A DNA stretch of 64,000 nt from Bradyrhizobium diazoefficiens (GCF_016612535.1 NZ_JAENXS010000001.1:1885501-1949500), one strand, 5' to 3'. Numbered from the stretch's first letter, positions 38,067 to 47,189 are shown. Notes: generated from the letters alone by a model not told the origin. Translations and numbers: made by a program.

Positions 38067-38897
38067 ATGGCACGCGCGAGCAATCTGGTGATCGGAACGG
38101 CGACGCTGGCGGTGATCGCCGTGGCGTTCGGCGGCGTGCTTGGCGTGCAGAAATGGCGCACCATCCAAAGCCGCAGCCAGTTGCGCGTCGTGTTCGAAGG
38201 CGGTTCCGCGAGCGGCCTGCGCCGCGGCGGCCCGGTCAATTTCGACGGCGTGCCCGCCGGCCAGATCCTGTCGGTCAAGCTGGACAGTCCGCGCAAGGTC
38301 GTGGCGCTGGTGTCGCTTGACAATACCGCGCCGATCCGCAAGGACACGGTGGCCGGCATCGAGTTCCTGGGCCTCACCGGCGTCGCTGCGGTCTCGCTGA
38401 TCGGCGGCGCCCCCTCCGCGCCGCCGGTGCCGCTGGACTCGGACGGCATTCCCGTGCTGACCGCCGACCTCAGCGATGCCGAATCCATCGTCGATACCCT
38501 GCACAGCGTCGATCGCACCATCGTCAGCAACGCGCCCGCGATCAAGGACGGCCTCCGCACGTTTGAAAACTACACGGCCGATCTCAGGAGCAAGGGTGCT
38601 GAGATCGACTCGATCATGGCCAAGGTCGACAGTGCGTTTGCAGGCTTCGACAAGGCGGTCACGAAGATCGAAGGCGTCGTTCCGGGATTCGTCGACGGCA
38701 AGGCCGACGAACTGTTCGAGAAAGTGAGAGGGCTGCACGAGCTCGCCGACAGCATGAAGAAGAAATCAGCGAGCTTCCTCGAGGACGGCCGCAAGACCCT
38801 GCTCGACCTCAGCGACGCCGCCAACAAGATGAGCGGAACGCCGGCACCCGCAGCAGCCCCGAGCCCGCCACGCAAGCCCACCCCGCAGAAGCGATGA
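38067..38897 (+). CDS. MlaD/MCE-domain protein
   Basis: A 276-residue protein with one N-terminal membrane anchor (residues 7-27) and a single MCE domain (about 38-118, GSASGLRRGGPVNFDGVPAGQ). A helical, partly coiled region follows to about 245, ending in a proline-rich tail. MCE proteins bind lipids in the periplasm as hexamers and normally work with an MlaE-type permease and MlaF ATPase. Neither is present here, so this is an orphan subunit. Possible role: lipid transport between the membranes. Confidence 0.88.
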   Translation: MARASNLVIGTATLAVIAVAFGGVLGVQKWRTIQSRSQLRVVFEGGSASGLRRGGPVNFDGVPAGQILSVKLDSPRKVVALVSLDNTAPIRKDTVAGIEFLGLTGVAAVSLIGGAPSAPPVPLDSDGIPVLTADLSDAESIVDTLHSVDRTIVSNAPAIKDGLRTFENYTADLRSKGAEIDSIMAKVDSAFAGFDKAVTKIEGVVPGFVDGKADELFEKVRGLHELADSMKKKSASFLEDGRKTLLDLSDAANKMSGTPAPAAAPSPPRKPTPQKR

Positions 38898-39000
38898 CGT
38901 CTTCTTGACCCGAACCCTCCCGCGTCACGGCATCTCCCTGGGGTAATGGTCCTGGCGTTCGAGGACGAGATTCGAAAGTCCGGCGCCAGTGCGCGCCCGC

Positions 39001-40503
39001 TCACCCGTAGACAAACGCCTTGTCGTCCAGATCCGTCTTCGGGATCTCGTCCTTCTCGGTCCAATAGTCCTGGCTGTGCTGCCATTCCGGCTTGTCGCCG
39101 CGCTTGGGCAGCAGCTTCATGTCGCGCATGATGTAGCCGGGATTGAAGTTCTCCGGGTCGATCCAGGGCAGGATCGGCATGTTGTGGTCTTCAGCGCGCA
39201 AGCTCACCTCGACCTTCTTGGCGCCCTTGGCCTTCATGTGGCTGAGCAATCGGCAGACGAAATCGGCAACGAGATCCACGCGCAGCGTCCAGCTGGCACG
39301 GAAATAGCCGAACACCCAGACCATGTTCGGCACGCCCGTGAACATCATGCCGCGATAGGTGACGGTGTCGCCGAAGGCGAGCGGCTTGCCGTCGATCTCG
39401 AAGGCGATATCGCCGAGCGCGGCGAGATTGAAGCCGGTCGCGGTGACGACGACATCGGCCTCGAGCAGCTTGCCCGATTTGAGCTGGATGCCATTCTCGA
39501 CGAAGCATTCGATCTCGTCGGTGACGACGGAGGCCTTGCCGCTGGCGATGCCCTTGAACAAATCGGCATCGGGCACGAAGGCGATGCGCTGCCGCCACGG
39601 GCGATAGGTCGGCGTGAAGTGCGTCTCGACGTCGTAGTCCGGGCCGAGAACGGCGCTGATCTGGCCGATCAGCTCCTTCTTCACCTGTTCCGGCTTGGAC
39701 AGGCAGAGTTTCGTGAACGCATCCTGCTCGAACAGAATCTTGCGACGAACGATCTCGTGGATCCAGGCTTCGTCGACCTGGAGCCTGCGCAGCTCTTCGG
39801 CGATCTCGATGGCGTTACGGCCGAGCCGGAAATAAGTCGGCGAACGCTGCAGCATGGTGACATGCGCGCATGTGTCCGCGATGTTCGGCACCAGCGTCGC
39901 CGCGGTCGCGCCCGAGCCGATCACGACGACCCTCTTGCCGGCGAGATCGATATCATCCGGCCAGGTCTGCGGATGGACGATGCGGCCCTTGAAGCGATCC
40001 GTGCCCTTCCATTCCGGCGTGTAGCCCTCGGAATGGCGATAATAGCCCTGGCACATCCAGAGGAAGCTGGCGGTGAAGGTCTTCGTCTCACCGCTGTCCG
40101 CCGTCACCGCCTCGATGGTCCAGAGATTCTGTTCGCTCGACCAGCTCGCGGAATTGATTCTGTGCTTGTAGCGGATGTGGCGCGCGATATCGTTGTCGTC
40201 GATCACCTCATTCATGTAAGCGAGGATTTCTTCGGCAGTTGCGATCGGCGGCCCGACCCAGGGCTTGAAACTGTAGCCGAAGGTATGGAGATCACTGTCC
40301 GAGCGAATGCCGGGATAGCGGTGCGTGGTCCAGGTGCCGCCGAACGTCGCCTGGGTCTCCAGGATGACGTAGCTCGTGCCGGGCATCTGTCTGGTGACGT
40401 GATAGGCGCTGCCGATGCCGGAGATGCCGGCGCCGACGATCAGCACGTCGAAATGTTCTGAAGCCTGTTTGGTCGTGGCGTGACTGCGAACAGCGACATT
40501 CAT
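39001..40503 (-). CDS. Flavin-dependent monooxygenase, Baeyer-Villiger type
   Basis: A 500-residue class B flavoprotein monooxygenase. The FAD Rossmann motif GAGISGIGSAYH starts at residue 25, and FGGTWTTHRYPG is at 54-65. The Baeyer-Villiger fingerprint FKGRIVHPQTWP is at 171-182, matching FxGxxxHxxxWP, and the NADPH Rossmann motif GSGATAA is at 196-202. Such enzymes insert oxygen next to ketones or oxidise heteroatoms using NADPH and O2. No esterase or dehydrogenase partner is adjacent, so the natural ketone is unknown. Confidence 0.92.
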   Translation of the reverse strand: MNVAVRSHATTKQASEHFDVLIVGAGISGIGSAYHVTRQMPGTSYVILETQATFGGTWTTHRYPGIRSDSDLHTFGYSFKPWVGPPIATAEEILAYMNEVIDDNDIARHIRYKHRINSASWSSEQNLWTIEAVTADSGETKTFTASFLWMCQGYYRHSEGYTPEWKGTDRFKGRIVHPQTWPDDIDLAGKRVVVIGSGATAATLVPNIADTCAHVTMLQRSPTYFRLGRNAIEIAEELRRLQVDEAWIHEIVRRKILFEQDAFTKLCLSKPEQVKKELIGQISAVLGPDYDVETHFTPTYRPWRQRIAFVPDADLFKGIASGKASVVTDEIECFVENGIQLKSGKLLEADVVVTATGFNLAALGDIAFEIDGKPLAFGDTVTYRGMMFTGVPNMVWVFGYFRASWTLRVDLVADFVCRLLSHMKAKGAKKVEVSLRAEDHNMPILPWIDPENFNPGYIMRDMKLLPKRGDKPEWQHSQDYWTEKDEIPKTDLDDKAFVYG

Positions 40504-40623
40504 TGTTGCTTCTATGCCTTGTCTGTTTCAGGCCGCCTTGATGGCGACGCGTTTCCTCCGCGACGGACATGGTCGCCCTTCGCGCTTTGACCGCAAAATG
40601 ACATAGATCAAGTCGCGATCAAA

Positions 40624-41382
40624 CTACAACGCCGCGCCCCAGCTCCGCGCGGTCTGCAAGATCCAGTCGCGATAAAGCGTCAGCGGCGTGACCCCAGTCA
40701 ATCCGCCGCAGCCGGCGGCGCCGTTCGGCCCCGTCGACCAGCTGATGACGCCGACAAGCACCGCGCCGTTCGGCCTGTCCTCGAACACCGGACCGCCGGA
40801 ATCGCCGGTGCAGGCGCCAATTCCGTCGCGAACACCGTTGGTTACGGGATCGACCAGGCGGATCTGAAGCGTCCCGGGCTGGCCTGTCGCAACGAGCCCG
40901 GCAACCCGAATCGTGCCGCCGCTCTTGCCGTCGCCGCGCACGGTGACGCCAATGCCGGCAATGGTGAAGCGGCTGCCGATCCGGATCGGGATATTCGGCG
41001 CGGCGACCGGCACCGTCCATTTTCCCTTGAGTGGAATTTCCAGTTGCAGCAATGCCACGTCCGCAGTGGCGCGATGCGCCTGCATCGCCTGCATGTTGAA
41101 GCTGGGATGGATCGCGACAGTACGCACGTTCAGCAATTTCGGCTGCCCGTCTGCACCGCGATCGACGATCTTGTAGTCGGCGCCGGGTTGCACGCAGTGA
41201 GCGACCGTCAAGACCAGCTTTGGTGCGATCAGGCTGCCGGTGCAAAAATTGCCGCGCGAGCCGACGATGGTGACGACCGCATGCGCAACGCCCTCCGTCT
41301 GCGGCGTGCCGCCGCCGACGATGGCATGAGCGGGCGCGGCGTACAGCAGCGTGGCTGCGATGAGAGTGACAAGCTTCTTCAT
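40624..41382 (-). CDS. Secreted trypsin-like serine protease
   Basis: A 252-residue S1-family protease. The signal peptide (residues 1-20, ending AHA) is followed directly by IVGGG, the N-terminus an active trypsin must expose. Catalytic triad: His62 in TVAHC, Asp108 in TADVALL and Ser195 in GDSGGP; cysteines at 48/63 and 191 plus a later one could form disulfides. Signal peptidase cleavage alone could therefore create the active enzyme without a propeptide. It is convergent with no obvious partner; an inhibitor gene was not seen nearby. Confidence 0.92.
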   Translation of the reverse strand: MKKLVTLIAATLLYAAPAHAIVGGGTPQTEGVAHAVVTIVGSRGNFCTGSLIAPKLVLTVAHCVQPGADYKIVDRGADGQPKLLNVRTVAIHPSFNMQAMQAHRATADVALLQLEIPLKGKWTVPVAAPNIPIRIGSRFTIAGIGVTVRGDGKSGGTIRVAGLVATGQPGTLQIRLVDPVTNGVRDGIGACTGDSGGPVFEDRPNGAVLVGVISWSTGPNGAAGCGGLTGVTPLTLYRDWILQTARSWGAAL

Positions 41383-41491
41383 GGGAACACGCTCTGGCGT
41401 CGGCAGCGATGCGATGGGCGATTGCTTCGGACTGGTCCTTGCGGATAGCGCATGCTAGCCCTCTTGGAAAGGAATTGGCGAGGGCAGAACA

Positions 41492-42127
41492 TTGGCAATC
41501 GACGCAGTGATCTTTGATTTTGGCGGCGTGTTGACGAGCTCGCCGTTCGAGGCGTTTGCGCGATTCGAGCGGGAACGCGACCTCCCCATCGACATCATCC
41601 GGCGCACGAATGCCGCAAATCACCTGGAAAACGCCTGGGCCAAGTTCGAACGCGCCGAGGTTGACGTCGACACATTCGACAAGCTGTTTGCAGAGGAATC
41701 GCACGCCCTCGGCGCCGAAGTTCGCGGGCGAGATGTGCTGCCGCTGCTCCAGGGCGATCTGCGCCCCGAGATGGTCGAGGCCCTGAAGCGCATCAAGGCC
41801 CAATTCAAGACCGGCTGCATCACCAACAACCTGCCCGCCAACGCGATCGGCAGCATGACCGGGCGGTCGCTCTACGTCGCCGAGGTGATGGTGCTGTTCG
41901 ACCACGTCATCGAATCCGCCAAGATTGGCCTGCGCAAGCCCGATCCGCGCATTTATCAGCTGATGGTCGAGACACTGAAGGTCGACCCGAAGGCTTGCGT
42001 CTATCTCGACGACCTCGGCGTCAATTTGAAGCCCGCACGCGAGATGGGCATGACTACGATCAAGGTCGCCAGCGGCGCACAGGCGATCGGGGAGCTCGAG
42101 ACGGCGACTGGACTGAAGCTCTCCTAA
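41492..42127 (+). CDS. HAD-superfamily hydrolase, subfamily IA (epoxide-hydrolase N-terminal phosphatase-like)
   Basis: A 211-residue HAD hydrolase starting at TTG with GAGGG eight bases upstream. HAD motif I is DFGGVLT near residue 9; the second Asp of the usual DxD is replaced by Gly, as in the ACAD10/soluble-epoxide-hydrolase N-domain group. Motif II is ITNN near 110, motif III the Lys in GLRKPDP near 147, and motif IV VYLDDLGVN near 167. It probably acts as a phosphatase or is catalytically altered; substrate unknown. It is convergent with mtnA, ending seven bases from its stop. Confidence 0.88.
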   Translation: MAIDAVIFDFGGVLTSSPFEAFARFERERDLPIDIIRRTNAANHLENAWAKFERAEVDVDTFDKLFAEESHALGAEVRGRDVLPLLQGDLRPEMVEALKRIKAQFKTGCITNNLPANAIGSMTGRSLYVAEVMVLFDHVIESAKIGLRKPDPRIYQLMVETLKVDPKACVYLDDLGVNLKPAREMGMTTIKVASGAQAIGELETATGLKLS

Positions 42128-42133
42128 CCCGAA

Positions 42134-43243
42134 CTACTCCGCTGCAGCGGCGATCCGCTCGGGGAAGGCGGCGGCGAGCGAGGCGCGGTCGGGCTTCAGC
42201 ACGCCGCGCTCGGTGATGAGGCCGGTGACGAGCCGCGCCGGAGTCACGTCGAACGCATAGTTTGCGACCGGCGAGCCCTCCGGCACGATGCGCACCGTCT
42301 CCAATCGGCCATCCGCGGTGCGGCCGGTCATGTCCGTGACCTCCGTTCCGCTGCGTTGCTCGATCGGAATGTCTTTGATGCCGTCATTGACCGCAAAATC
42401 GATGGTCGGCGACGGCAAGGCGACGTAGAACGGCACGCTGTTGTCGTATGCGGCGAGCGCCTTCAAATACGTGCCGATCTTGTTGCAGACGTCGCCATTG
42501 GCAGCCACGCGGTCGGTGCCGACGATGGCGAGATCGACCATGCCGTGCTGCATCAGATGCCCGCCGGTATTGTCCGGGATCACGGTGTGCGGCACGCCGT
42601 GATGGCCGAGCTCCCACGCGGTCAGCGAAGCGCCCTGATTGCGCGGGCGGGTCTCATCGACCCAGACATGGATCTTGATGCCGCGCTCGTGCGCAAGATA
42701 GATCGGCGCAGTCGCTGTGCCCCAATCGACGGTAGCGAGCCAGCCGGCATTGCAATGGGTCAGCACGTTGACCGTTTCGCCGGGCTTCTTCCTGGCCAAG
42801 ATCGCCTCGATCAGCGGCAAGCCGCTGGCAGCGATGCCGCGGTTGATCTCGACGTCCTGCTCGACGATTTCGTCGGCGCGGACATACGCCGCCTCCGCCC
42901 TTTCGACCGGATCGATCGGCACGAGCGCCGCGCGCATCTCGTCTAGGGCCCATTTCAAGTTGATCGCGGTCGGCCGCGTTACAATCAAGGTCTCGTACGC
43001 GCGTCTCAGGCCGCCGTCGGAGGGATCCGCACGCATCGCGAGCGCCATGCCATAGGCCGCGGTCGCGCCGATCAGCGGCGCGCCGCGCACCAGCATGTCG
43101 CGGATCGCAACGGCGGCGTCATAACAAGAGCCCAACTGCTCGACGACGAATTCGTGCGGCAACCTACGCTGGTCGATCGCGCCGACCGACCAGCCGTCGC
43201 GCTCGCGCCAGATGCTGCGGAAATGCTTGCCGTCGACCTTCAT
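42134..43243 (-). CDS. mtnA: S-methyl-5-thioribose-1-phosphate isomerase
   Basis: A 369-residue member of the eIF2B-related MtnA family. It converts 5-methylthioribose 1-phosphate to the ribulose form in methylthioadenosine salvage. The conserved [18 protein letters not shown] lies near residue 53. The catalytic Cys164 (THCNAG) and Asp244 ([10 protein letters not shown]) are both present. It is 18 bases downstream of mtnP on the same strand, so the two form an operon carrying out consecutive steps. Later salvage genes (mtnB, mtnC, mtnD) are absent from the window. Confidence 0.95.
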   Translation of the reverse strand: MKVDGKHFRSIWRERDGWSVGAIDQRRLPHEFVVEQLGSCYDAAVAIRDMLVRGAPLIGATAAYGMALAMRADPSDGGLRRAYETLIVTRPTAINLKWALDEMRAALVPIDPVERAEAAYVRADEIVEQDVEINRGIAASGLPLIEAILARKKPGETVNVLTHCNAGWLATVDWGTATAPIYLAHERGIKIHVWVDETRPRNQGASLTAWELGHHGVPHTVIPDNTGGHLMQHGMVDLAIVGTDRVAANGDVCNKIGTYLKALAAYDNSVPFYVALPSPTIDFAVNDGIKDIPIEQRSGTEVTDMTGRTADGRLETVRIVPEGSPVANYAFDVTPARLVTGLITERGVLKPDRASLAAAFPERIAAAAE

Positions 43244-43261
43244 GGCATTCTGCCTTTCGTA

Positions 43262-44137
43262 TCACGCCCGCAGGATGCGCCCGGCGACCGCATCGAGCTT
43301 CTTCAGAAGCTCGGGATCGCGCGCGTCGGGCGCGGTGATCAACGCGGTGTCGAGCGCGCGATCCGAACCGATCGGACACGGCTCGTGCTCGCGCGGGAAA
43401 TCCTTGGCCAGCCGCGCCACCAGCGCCTTCGCCTTGTCGGCATTCGAGGTCAGCACGCGGATGATGTCCTGCACGGTGACGGCATCATGATCGGGATGCC
43501 AGCAGTCGAAATCCGTCACCATAGCGACCGTGGCGTAACACATCTCCGCCTCGCGGGCGAGTTTTGCCTCCGGCATGTTGGTCATGCCGATCACGGAATA
43601 GCCCAGCGTCTTGTAGGTCATGCTCTCCGCATAGGTGGAGAATTGCGGGCCCTCCATGCAGACATAGGTGCCCCCCCGCGCAATCGCGAGGCCCTCGGCT
43701 TCCGCCGCTGCCGCAAGATGAATACGCAGCCGCGGCGAGACCGGATGAGCCATCGACACGTGTGCGACGCAGCCCTTGCCGAAGAACGAGCTCTCGCGCT
43801 TGTGCGTACGGTCGACGAACTGGTCGACGAGAACGAAGGTGCCCGGCGGCATCTCATCCTTGAAGGAACCGCAGGCCGAGAGCGAGATCAGGTCAGTGAC
43901 GCCGGCGCGCTTCAGCGCGTCGATATTGGCGCGATAGTTGATGTCGGACGGCGACAGCCGATGACCCCTGTCGTGGCGCGGCAGGAACACGATAGGGACG
44001 CCCGCGATGGTGCCGTGCCGCACCGGCGCCGACGGCTCTCCCCAGGGGCTCTGGATCACCTCTTCGTGCGCGCCCTCGAGTCCCGGCAAATCGTAGATGC
44101 CGGAGCCGCCGATGATGCCCAATACCGCCTGCGTCAT
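43262..44137 (-). CDS. mtnP: S-methyl-5'-thioadenosine phosphorylase
   Basis: A 291-residue trimeric-type purine nucleoside phosphorylase. It starts with the phosphate-binding GIIGGSGIYDLPG (residues about 7-19), and the base-binding region EGPQFSTYAESMTY is near residue 178. MTNMPEAKLAREAEMCYATVAMVTDFD includes the Asp pair that selects adenine (given as position, about 205-231). It splits methylthioadenosine to adenine and 5-methylthioribose 1-phosphate, the MtnA substrate. GGAGC lies just upstream of the ATG. Confidence 0.95.
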   Translation of the reverse strand: MTQAVLGIIGGSGIYDLPGLEGAHEEVIQSPWGEPSAPVRHGTIAGVPIVFLPRHDRGHRLSPSDINYRANIDALKRAGVTDLISLSACGSFKDEMPPGTFVLVDQFVDRTHKRESSFFGKGCVAHVSMAHPVSPRLRIHLAAAAEAEGLAIARGGTYVCMEGPQFSTYAESMTYKTLGYSVIGMTNMPEAKLAREAEMCYATVAMVTDFDCWHPDHDAVTVQDIIRVLTSNADKAKALVARLAKDFPREHEPCPIGSDRALDTALITAPDARDPELLKKLDAVAGRILRA

Positions 44138-44254
44138 GCCTGCTCCACCCGTTCGCCACGCGCGACATGGTTAAGCTATGCCAGTTTTGCGGCGGTTTTG
44201 GAACGGGGAGCTGGGGACGTTGCGAGGAGCGTATGCGCTTGCCGCCTGTTCAGT

Positions 44255-44280
44255 GTCGTCCCGGCGAAGGCCGGGACGAC
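44255..44280. repeat. REP-like palindrome, GTCGTCCCGGC family
   Basis: Eleven-base perfect arms around GAAG, identical arms to the element at 3711. It separates the mtnP promoter side from the end of the carrier-protein gene. Confidence 0.9.
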
Positions 44281-44295
44281 ACTGAAAGTCTTAAC

Positions 44296-44568
44296 TTAAG
44301 CCGCGGTCGCAGGCTGCAACTGGGTCGCGACCATCCGCTCCAGCGTCTCGACGGACCGGAAATTCTCCGGCGTGATCTCGGACTGCGGAATGGTGAAGTC
44401 GAACTCCGCTTCGACCCCCAGCATCAGATTGACCATATCCATCGAGGTCAGGCCGACATCGACGAGCTTGGCCTGCGGCGTCACATCAGCGGCGAGCGAG
44501 TTCTGCTCGAGAATGTCCTTCACCAGCTTGATGATGCGGTTGCGCAAATCGGTATCGAAGACCTGCAT
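44296..44568 (-). CDS. Acyl carrier protein-like aminoacyl carrier protein
   Basis: A 90-residue carrier protein with the phosphopantetheine-attachment serine at Ser42 in VGLTSMDMVNL. It differs from fatty-acid AcpP, which has DSLD there. The position is divergent from an acyl-CoA dehydrogenase-like gene and an amino acid:carrier-protein ligase gene. That matches the locus in B. japonicum where such a carrier (recalled as bsl6282) is charged with glycine by the ligase (recalled as Blr6284). The protein is therefore probably the aminoacylated carrier of this system rather than a fatty-acid synthesis component. Confidence 0.88.
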   Translation of the reverse strand: MQVFDTDLRNRIIKLVKDILEQNSLAADVTPQAKLVDVGLTSMDMVNLMLGVEAEFDFTIPQSEITPENFRSVETLERMVATQLQPATAA

Positions 44569-44926
44569 CGGCGAATTTCCATCTGTTCATAAAAAGTCGG
44601 AGCGGTTGACGGGTACGATGGGCACGGCGGGCCGATCCTGCAATGGTCGGCATCATTACTTCGCGTTTCTTAGTAAACGATGACTCAGATTGTCTGGAAT
44701 TCGGGCTTCTTCCAGAACCCTAACGTAACAGCGGAAATCCGGGCCATGCAAACAACTCGGCCTTAACTGTTCGTTCGGAATGTCACTTCGTTTACTCTCT
44801 ATTTCATCGACGAATTTGAATAAAATCCGTAGCCTCGTCTCACAAGCAAAGATGGTCGGAGGATCGCTTCAGCGGCATCGCGAATGGTGCCGGCGACCCT
44901 GAACGGCGAAGCGGAGGCGGGAAAGC
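44569..44926. promoter_or_regulatory. Divergent, AT-richer promoter region of the aminoacyl-carrier locus
   Basis: A 358-base gap between the leftward carrier-protein gene and the rightward dehydrogenase-like gene. It is visibly less GC-rich than its surroundings, especially about 44640-44830. Promoters for both transcripts should lie here. No open frame of note, no strong palindrome and no sure sigma site was recognised; GGAGG sits nine bases before the ATG at 44927. Confidence 0.6.
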
Positions 44927-46144
44927 ATGAACGTGCGTGAAGCAGTCCTCACTGTCGACGAAACGCGGACGAGCCTGCTCGAGCAGGGCCCACCCCTCAT
45001 AGAGCGCGCCGGCCGGACCGCGGCCGTCGCCGCTGCCGACGCTGATGGCGTCGATCGCGACGCCCGCTTTCCCCACAAGGCTTTTGATACCGCGCGGGAG
45101 CAAAAGCTGCTCGGCGTCATGATCCCCGTCGAGTATGGCGGCTTCGGTGCCTCGATCTACGACGTCACCGACATCTGCTACACGCTTGGACGCGCCTGCG
45201 CCTCGACCGCGATGATCTACGCGATGCACACAACCAAGGTCGCCTGCGTAATCAGGCACGGCCACGGCATTCCCTGGATGGAAACCATGATGCGTCGGGT
45301 TGCCCGGGACCAGTGGCTGCTCGCGTCCTCCACCACCGAAGGCCAGAACGGCGGCAACATCCGCGCCAGCGCGGCTGCGGTCGACCAAGCCGGCGACACC
45401 GTCTCGCTGGTCCGCGACGCCACCGTGATTTCCTACGGCGCCGAAGCTGATGGTCTCGTCACCATCGCCCGCCGTGCCACCGAGGCCGCTGCCTCCGACC
45501 AGGTGTTGCTGGCGCTCGCCAAGGACGACTACTCGCTGAAGCAGACGCAGGGCTGGGAAACGCTCGGCATGCGCGGCACCTGCTCGACCGGCTTCGAGCT
45601 CAAGGTCGATTGCCCCGCGGACCGCGTCTTCCCGGAATCCTACGACAAGATCCACGCCCAGACCATGACGCCGTTCGCGCATCTGTGCTGGTCCTCGGCC
45701 TGGGCCGGCATTGCCGCCGCCGCCGTGACGCGGGCGCAGGCCTTCGTCCGCAAGGCCGCCCGCACCTCCGGTGGTCAGATGCCGCCCGCCGCCGCGCACT
45801 TCACCGCCGCGAAAATGTCGCTGGCCAAACTGCGCGCGCTGATATCAGCCAATCTCGACGCCTTCGCCCGCGCCGAGCATGACGAGCGTGCGCTCGGCTC
45901 GCTCGACTTCCAGTCCTCGATCACGCTGTTGAAAGTGCAGGCTTCCGAGCTCGCGGTCGAGACCGTGATGCATGCGATGCGCACCGCGGGTCTTTCCGGC
46001 TACCGCAACGATGGCGAGTTCACCATGGGCCGCCACCTGCGCGACGTGCTGTCCTCGCCGATCATGATCAACAACGACCGCATCCTGGCCAATGCCGCGA
46101 CCGCGACGCTGATGAGCGGCATTCCGGCAAGCCTTCGTGACTGA
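44927..46144 (+). CDS. Acyl-CoA dehydrogenase-like flavoprotein of the aminoacyl-carrier locus
   Basis: A 405-residue protein with the fold-wide features of acyl-CoA dehydrogenases (helical N-domain, beta middle near LASSTTEGQNGGNIRASAAAV, helical C-domain). The C-terminal catalytic region departs from the norm. Where usual members have a Gly-Gly/Gly-Thr motif with Glu, this one reads LRDVLSSPIMINNDRIL, and no replacement Glu is evident in the helix used by isovaleryl-CoA dehydrogenase. It may be a monooxygenase-type or otherwise altered family member acting on the aminoacyl or acyl thioester. It is followed 64 bases later by the amino acid:carrier-protein ligase gene and is probably co-transcribed. 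Confidence 0.85.
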   Translation: MNVREAVLTVDETRTSLLEQGPPLIERAGRTAAVAAADADGVDRDARFPHKAFDTAREQKLLGVMIPVEYGGFGASIYDVTDICYTLGRACASTAMIYAMHTTKVACVIRHGHGIPWMETMMRRVARDQWLLASSTTEGQNGGNIRASAAAVDQAGDTVSLVRDATVISYGAEADGLVTIARRATEAAASDQVLLALAKDDYSLKQTQGWETLGMRGTCSTGFELKVDCPADRVFPESYDKIHAQTMTPFAHLCWSSAWAGIAAAAVTRAQAFVRKAARTSGGQMPPAAAHFTAAKMSLAKLRALISANLDAFARAEHDERALGSLDFQSSITLLKVQASELAVETVMHAMRTAGLSGYRNDGEFTMGRHLRDVLSSPIMINNDRILANAATATLMSGIPASLRD

Positions 46145-46208
46145 CAACCCTTCGCGACTGACGAGCCTTCGATCAACAATAATAAATTCAGATGGCAGGA
46201 CCTCGAAC

Positions 46209-47189
46209 ATGAACGTTGCTGTTCTTCCCGATTCGCCCGAAACCGCCCCGCAGGCCACAGATCCGCTCGATCATCTCGCCGACAAGCTGTTCCATCCGAT
46301 GGGTTCGGACGGCGTCTATGCCCGCACCGCGCTCTATGAAGGCGTTGTCGAACGTCTCGCAGCTTTGATTACCAGCAACCGCGAAGCCGGCACCGAAGTA
46401 ATGCGCTTCCCGCCGGTGATGAGCCGGGCCCAGCTGGAAAAGTCCGGCTACCTCAAGAGCTTTCCGAACCTGCTCGGCTGCGTCTGCGGCCTGCATGGCA
46501 CTGAACGCGAGATCAACGCCGCGGTGAGCCGCTTCGATGCGGGCGTCGACTGGACCACGTCGCTGTCGCCGGCCGACCTCGTGCTATCGCCCGCCGCCTG
46601 CTATCCTGTCTATCCGATCGCCGCGAGCCGGGGCCAGCTGCCGAAGGGCGGCCTGCGCTTCGACGTCGCCGCCGACTGCTTCCGCCGCGAGCCGTCAAAA
46701 CATCTCGACCGGCTGCAATCGTTCCGGATGCGCGAATATGTCTGCATCGGCACGCCCGACGACGTCGCCGATTTCCGCGAGCGCTGGATGGTGCGCGCGC
46801 AGGCGATCGCGACCGATCTCGGCCTGACCTTCCGCGTCGACTACGCCAGCGATCCTTTCTTCGGCCGCGTCGGTCAGATGAAGGCGGTGAGCCAGAAGCA
46901 GCAGCAGCTCAAGTTCGAGCTACTGATCCCGCTGCGCTCGGAAGAGCAGCCGACCGCCTGCATGAGCTTCAACTATCACCGCGAACATTTCGGCACGACC
47001 TGGGGCATCCAGGACGCCAATGGCGAACCGGCTCATACCGGTTGCGTCGCTTTCGGCATGGATCGCCTGGCCATCGCGATGTTCCACACCCACGGGACCG
47101 ATCCCTCCGCGTGGCCCGCCAAGGTGCGGGACCTTCTGGGCCTGCAGCCTCAAGTCGCGGCTGACGCTCACGGCGAAGGCTGGCGCTAA
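46209..47189 (+). CDS. Amino acid--[acyl-carrier-protein] ligase (aminoacyl-tRNA synthetase homologue)
   Basis: A 326-residue protein resembling the catalytic core of atypical class II seryl-tRNA synthetases but without a tRNA-binding domain. With ATG 46209 as start, the zinc ligands fall at Cys131 (AACYP), Glu176 (MREYV) and Cys279 (TGCVAFG). Those are the numbers I recall for the characterised B. japonicum enzyme Bll0957. Motif 2 is DCFRREPSKHLDRLQSF (about 156-172) and motif 3 contains GMDR at 283-286. These enzymes adenylate glycine or alanine and load it on the phosphopantetheine of a small carrier protein. The carrier encoded at 44296 is the likely acceptor. Confidence 0.93.
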   Translation: MNVAVLPDSPETAPQATDPLDHLADKLFHPMGSDGVYARTALYEGVVERLAALITSNREAGTEVMRFPPVMSRAQLEKSGYLKSFPNLLGCVCGLHGTEREINAAVSRFDAGVDWTTSLSPADLVLSPAACYPVYPIAASRGQLPKGGLRFDVAADCFRREPSKHLDRLQSFRMREYVCIGTPDDVADFRERWMVRAQAIATDLGLTFRVDYASDPFFGRVGQMKAVSQKQQQLKFELLIPLRSEEQPTACMSFNYHREHFGTTWGIQDANGEPAHTGCVAFGMDRLAIAMFHTHGTDPSAWPAKVRDLLGLQPQVAADAHGEGWR

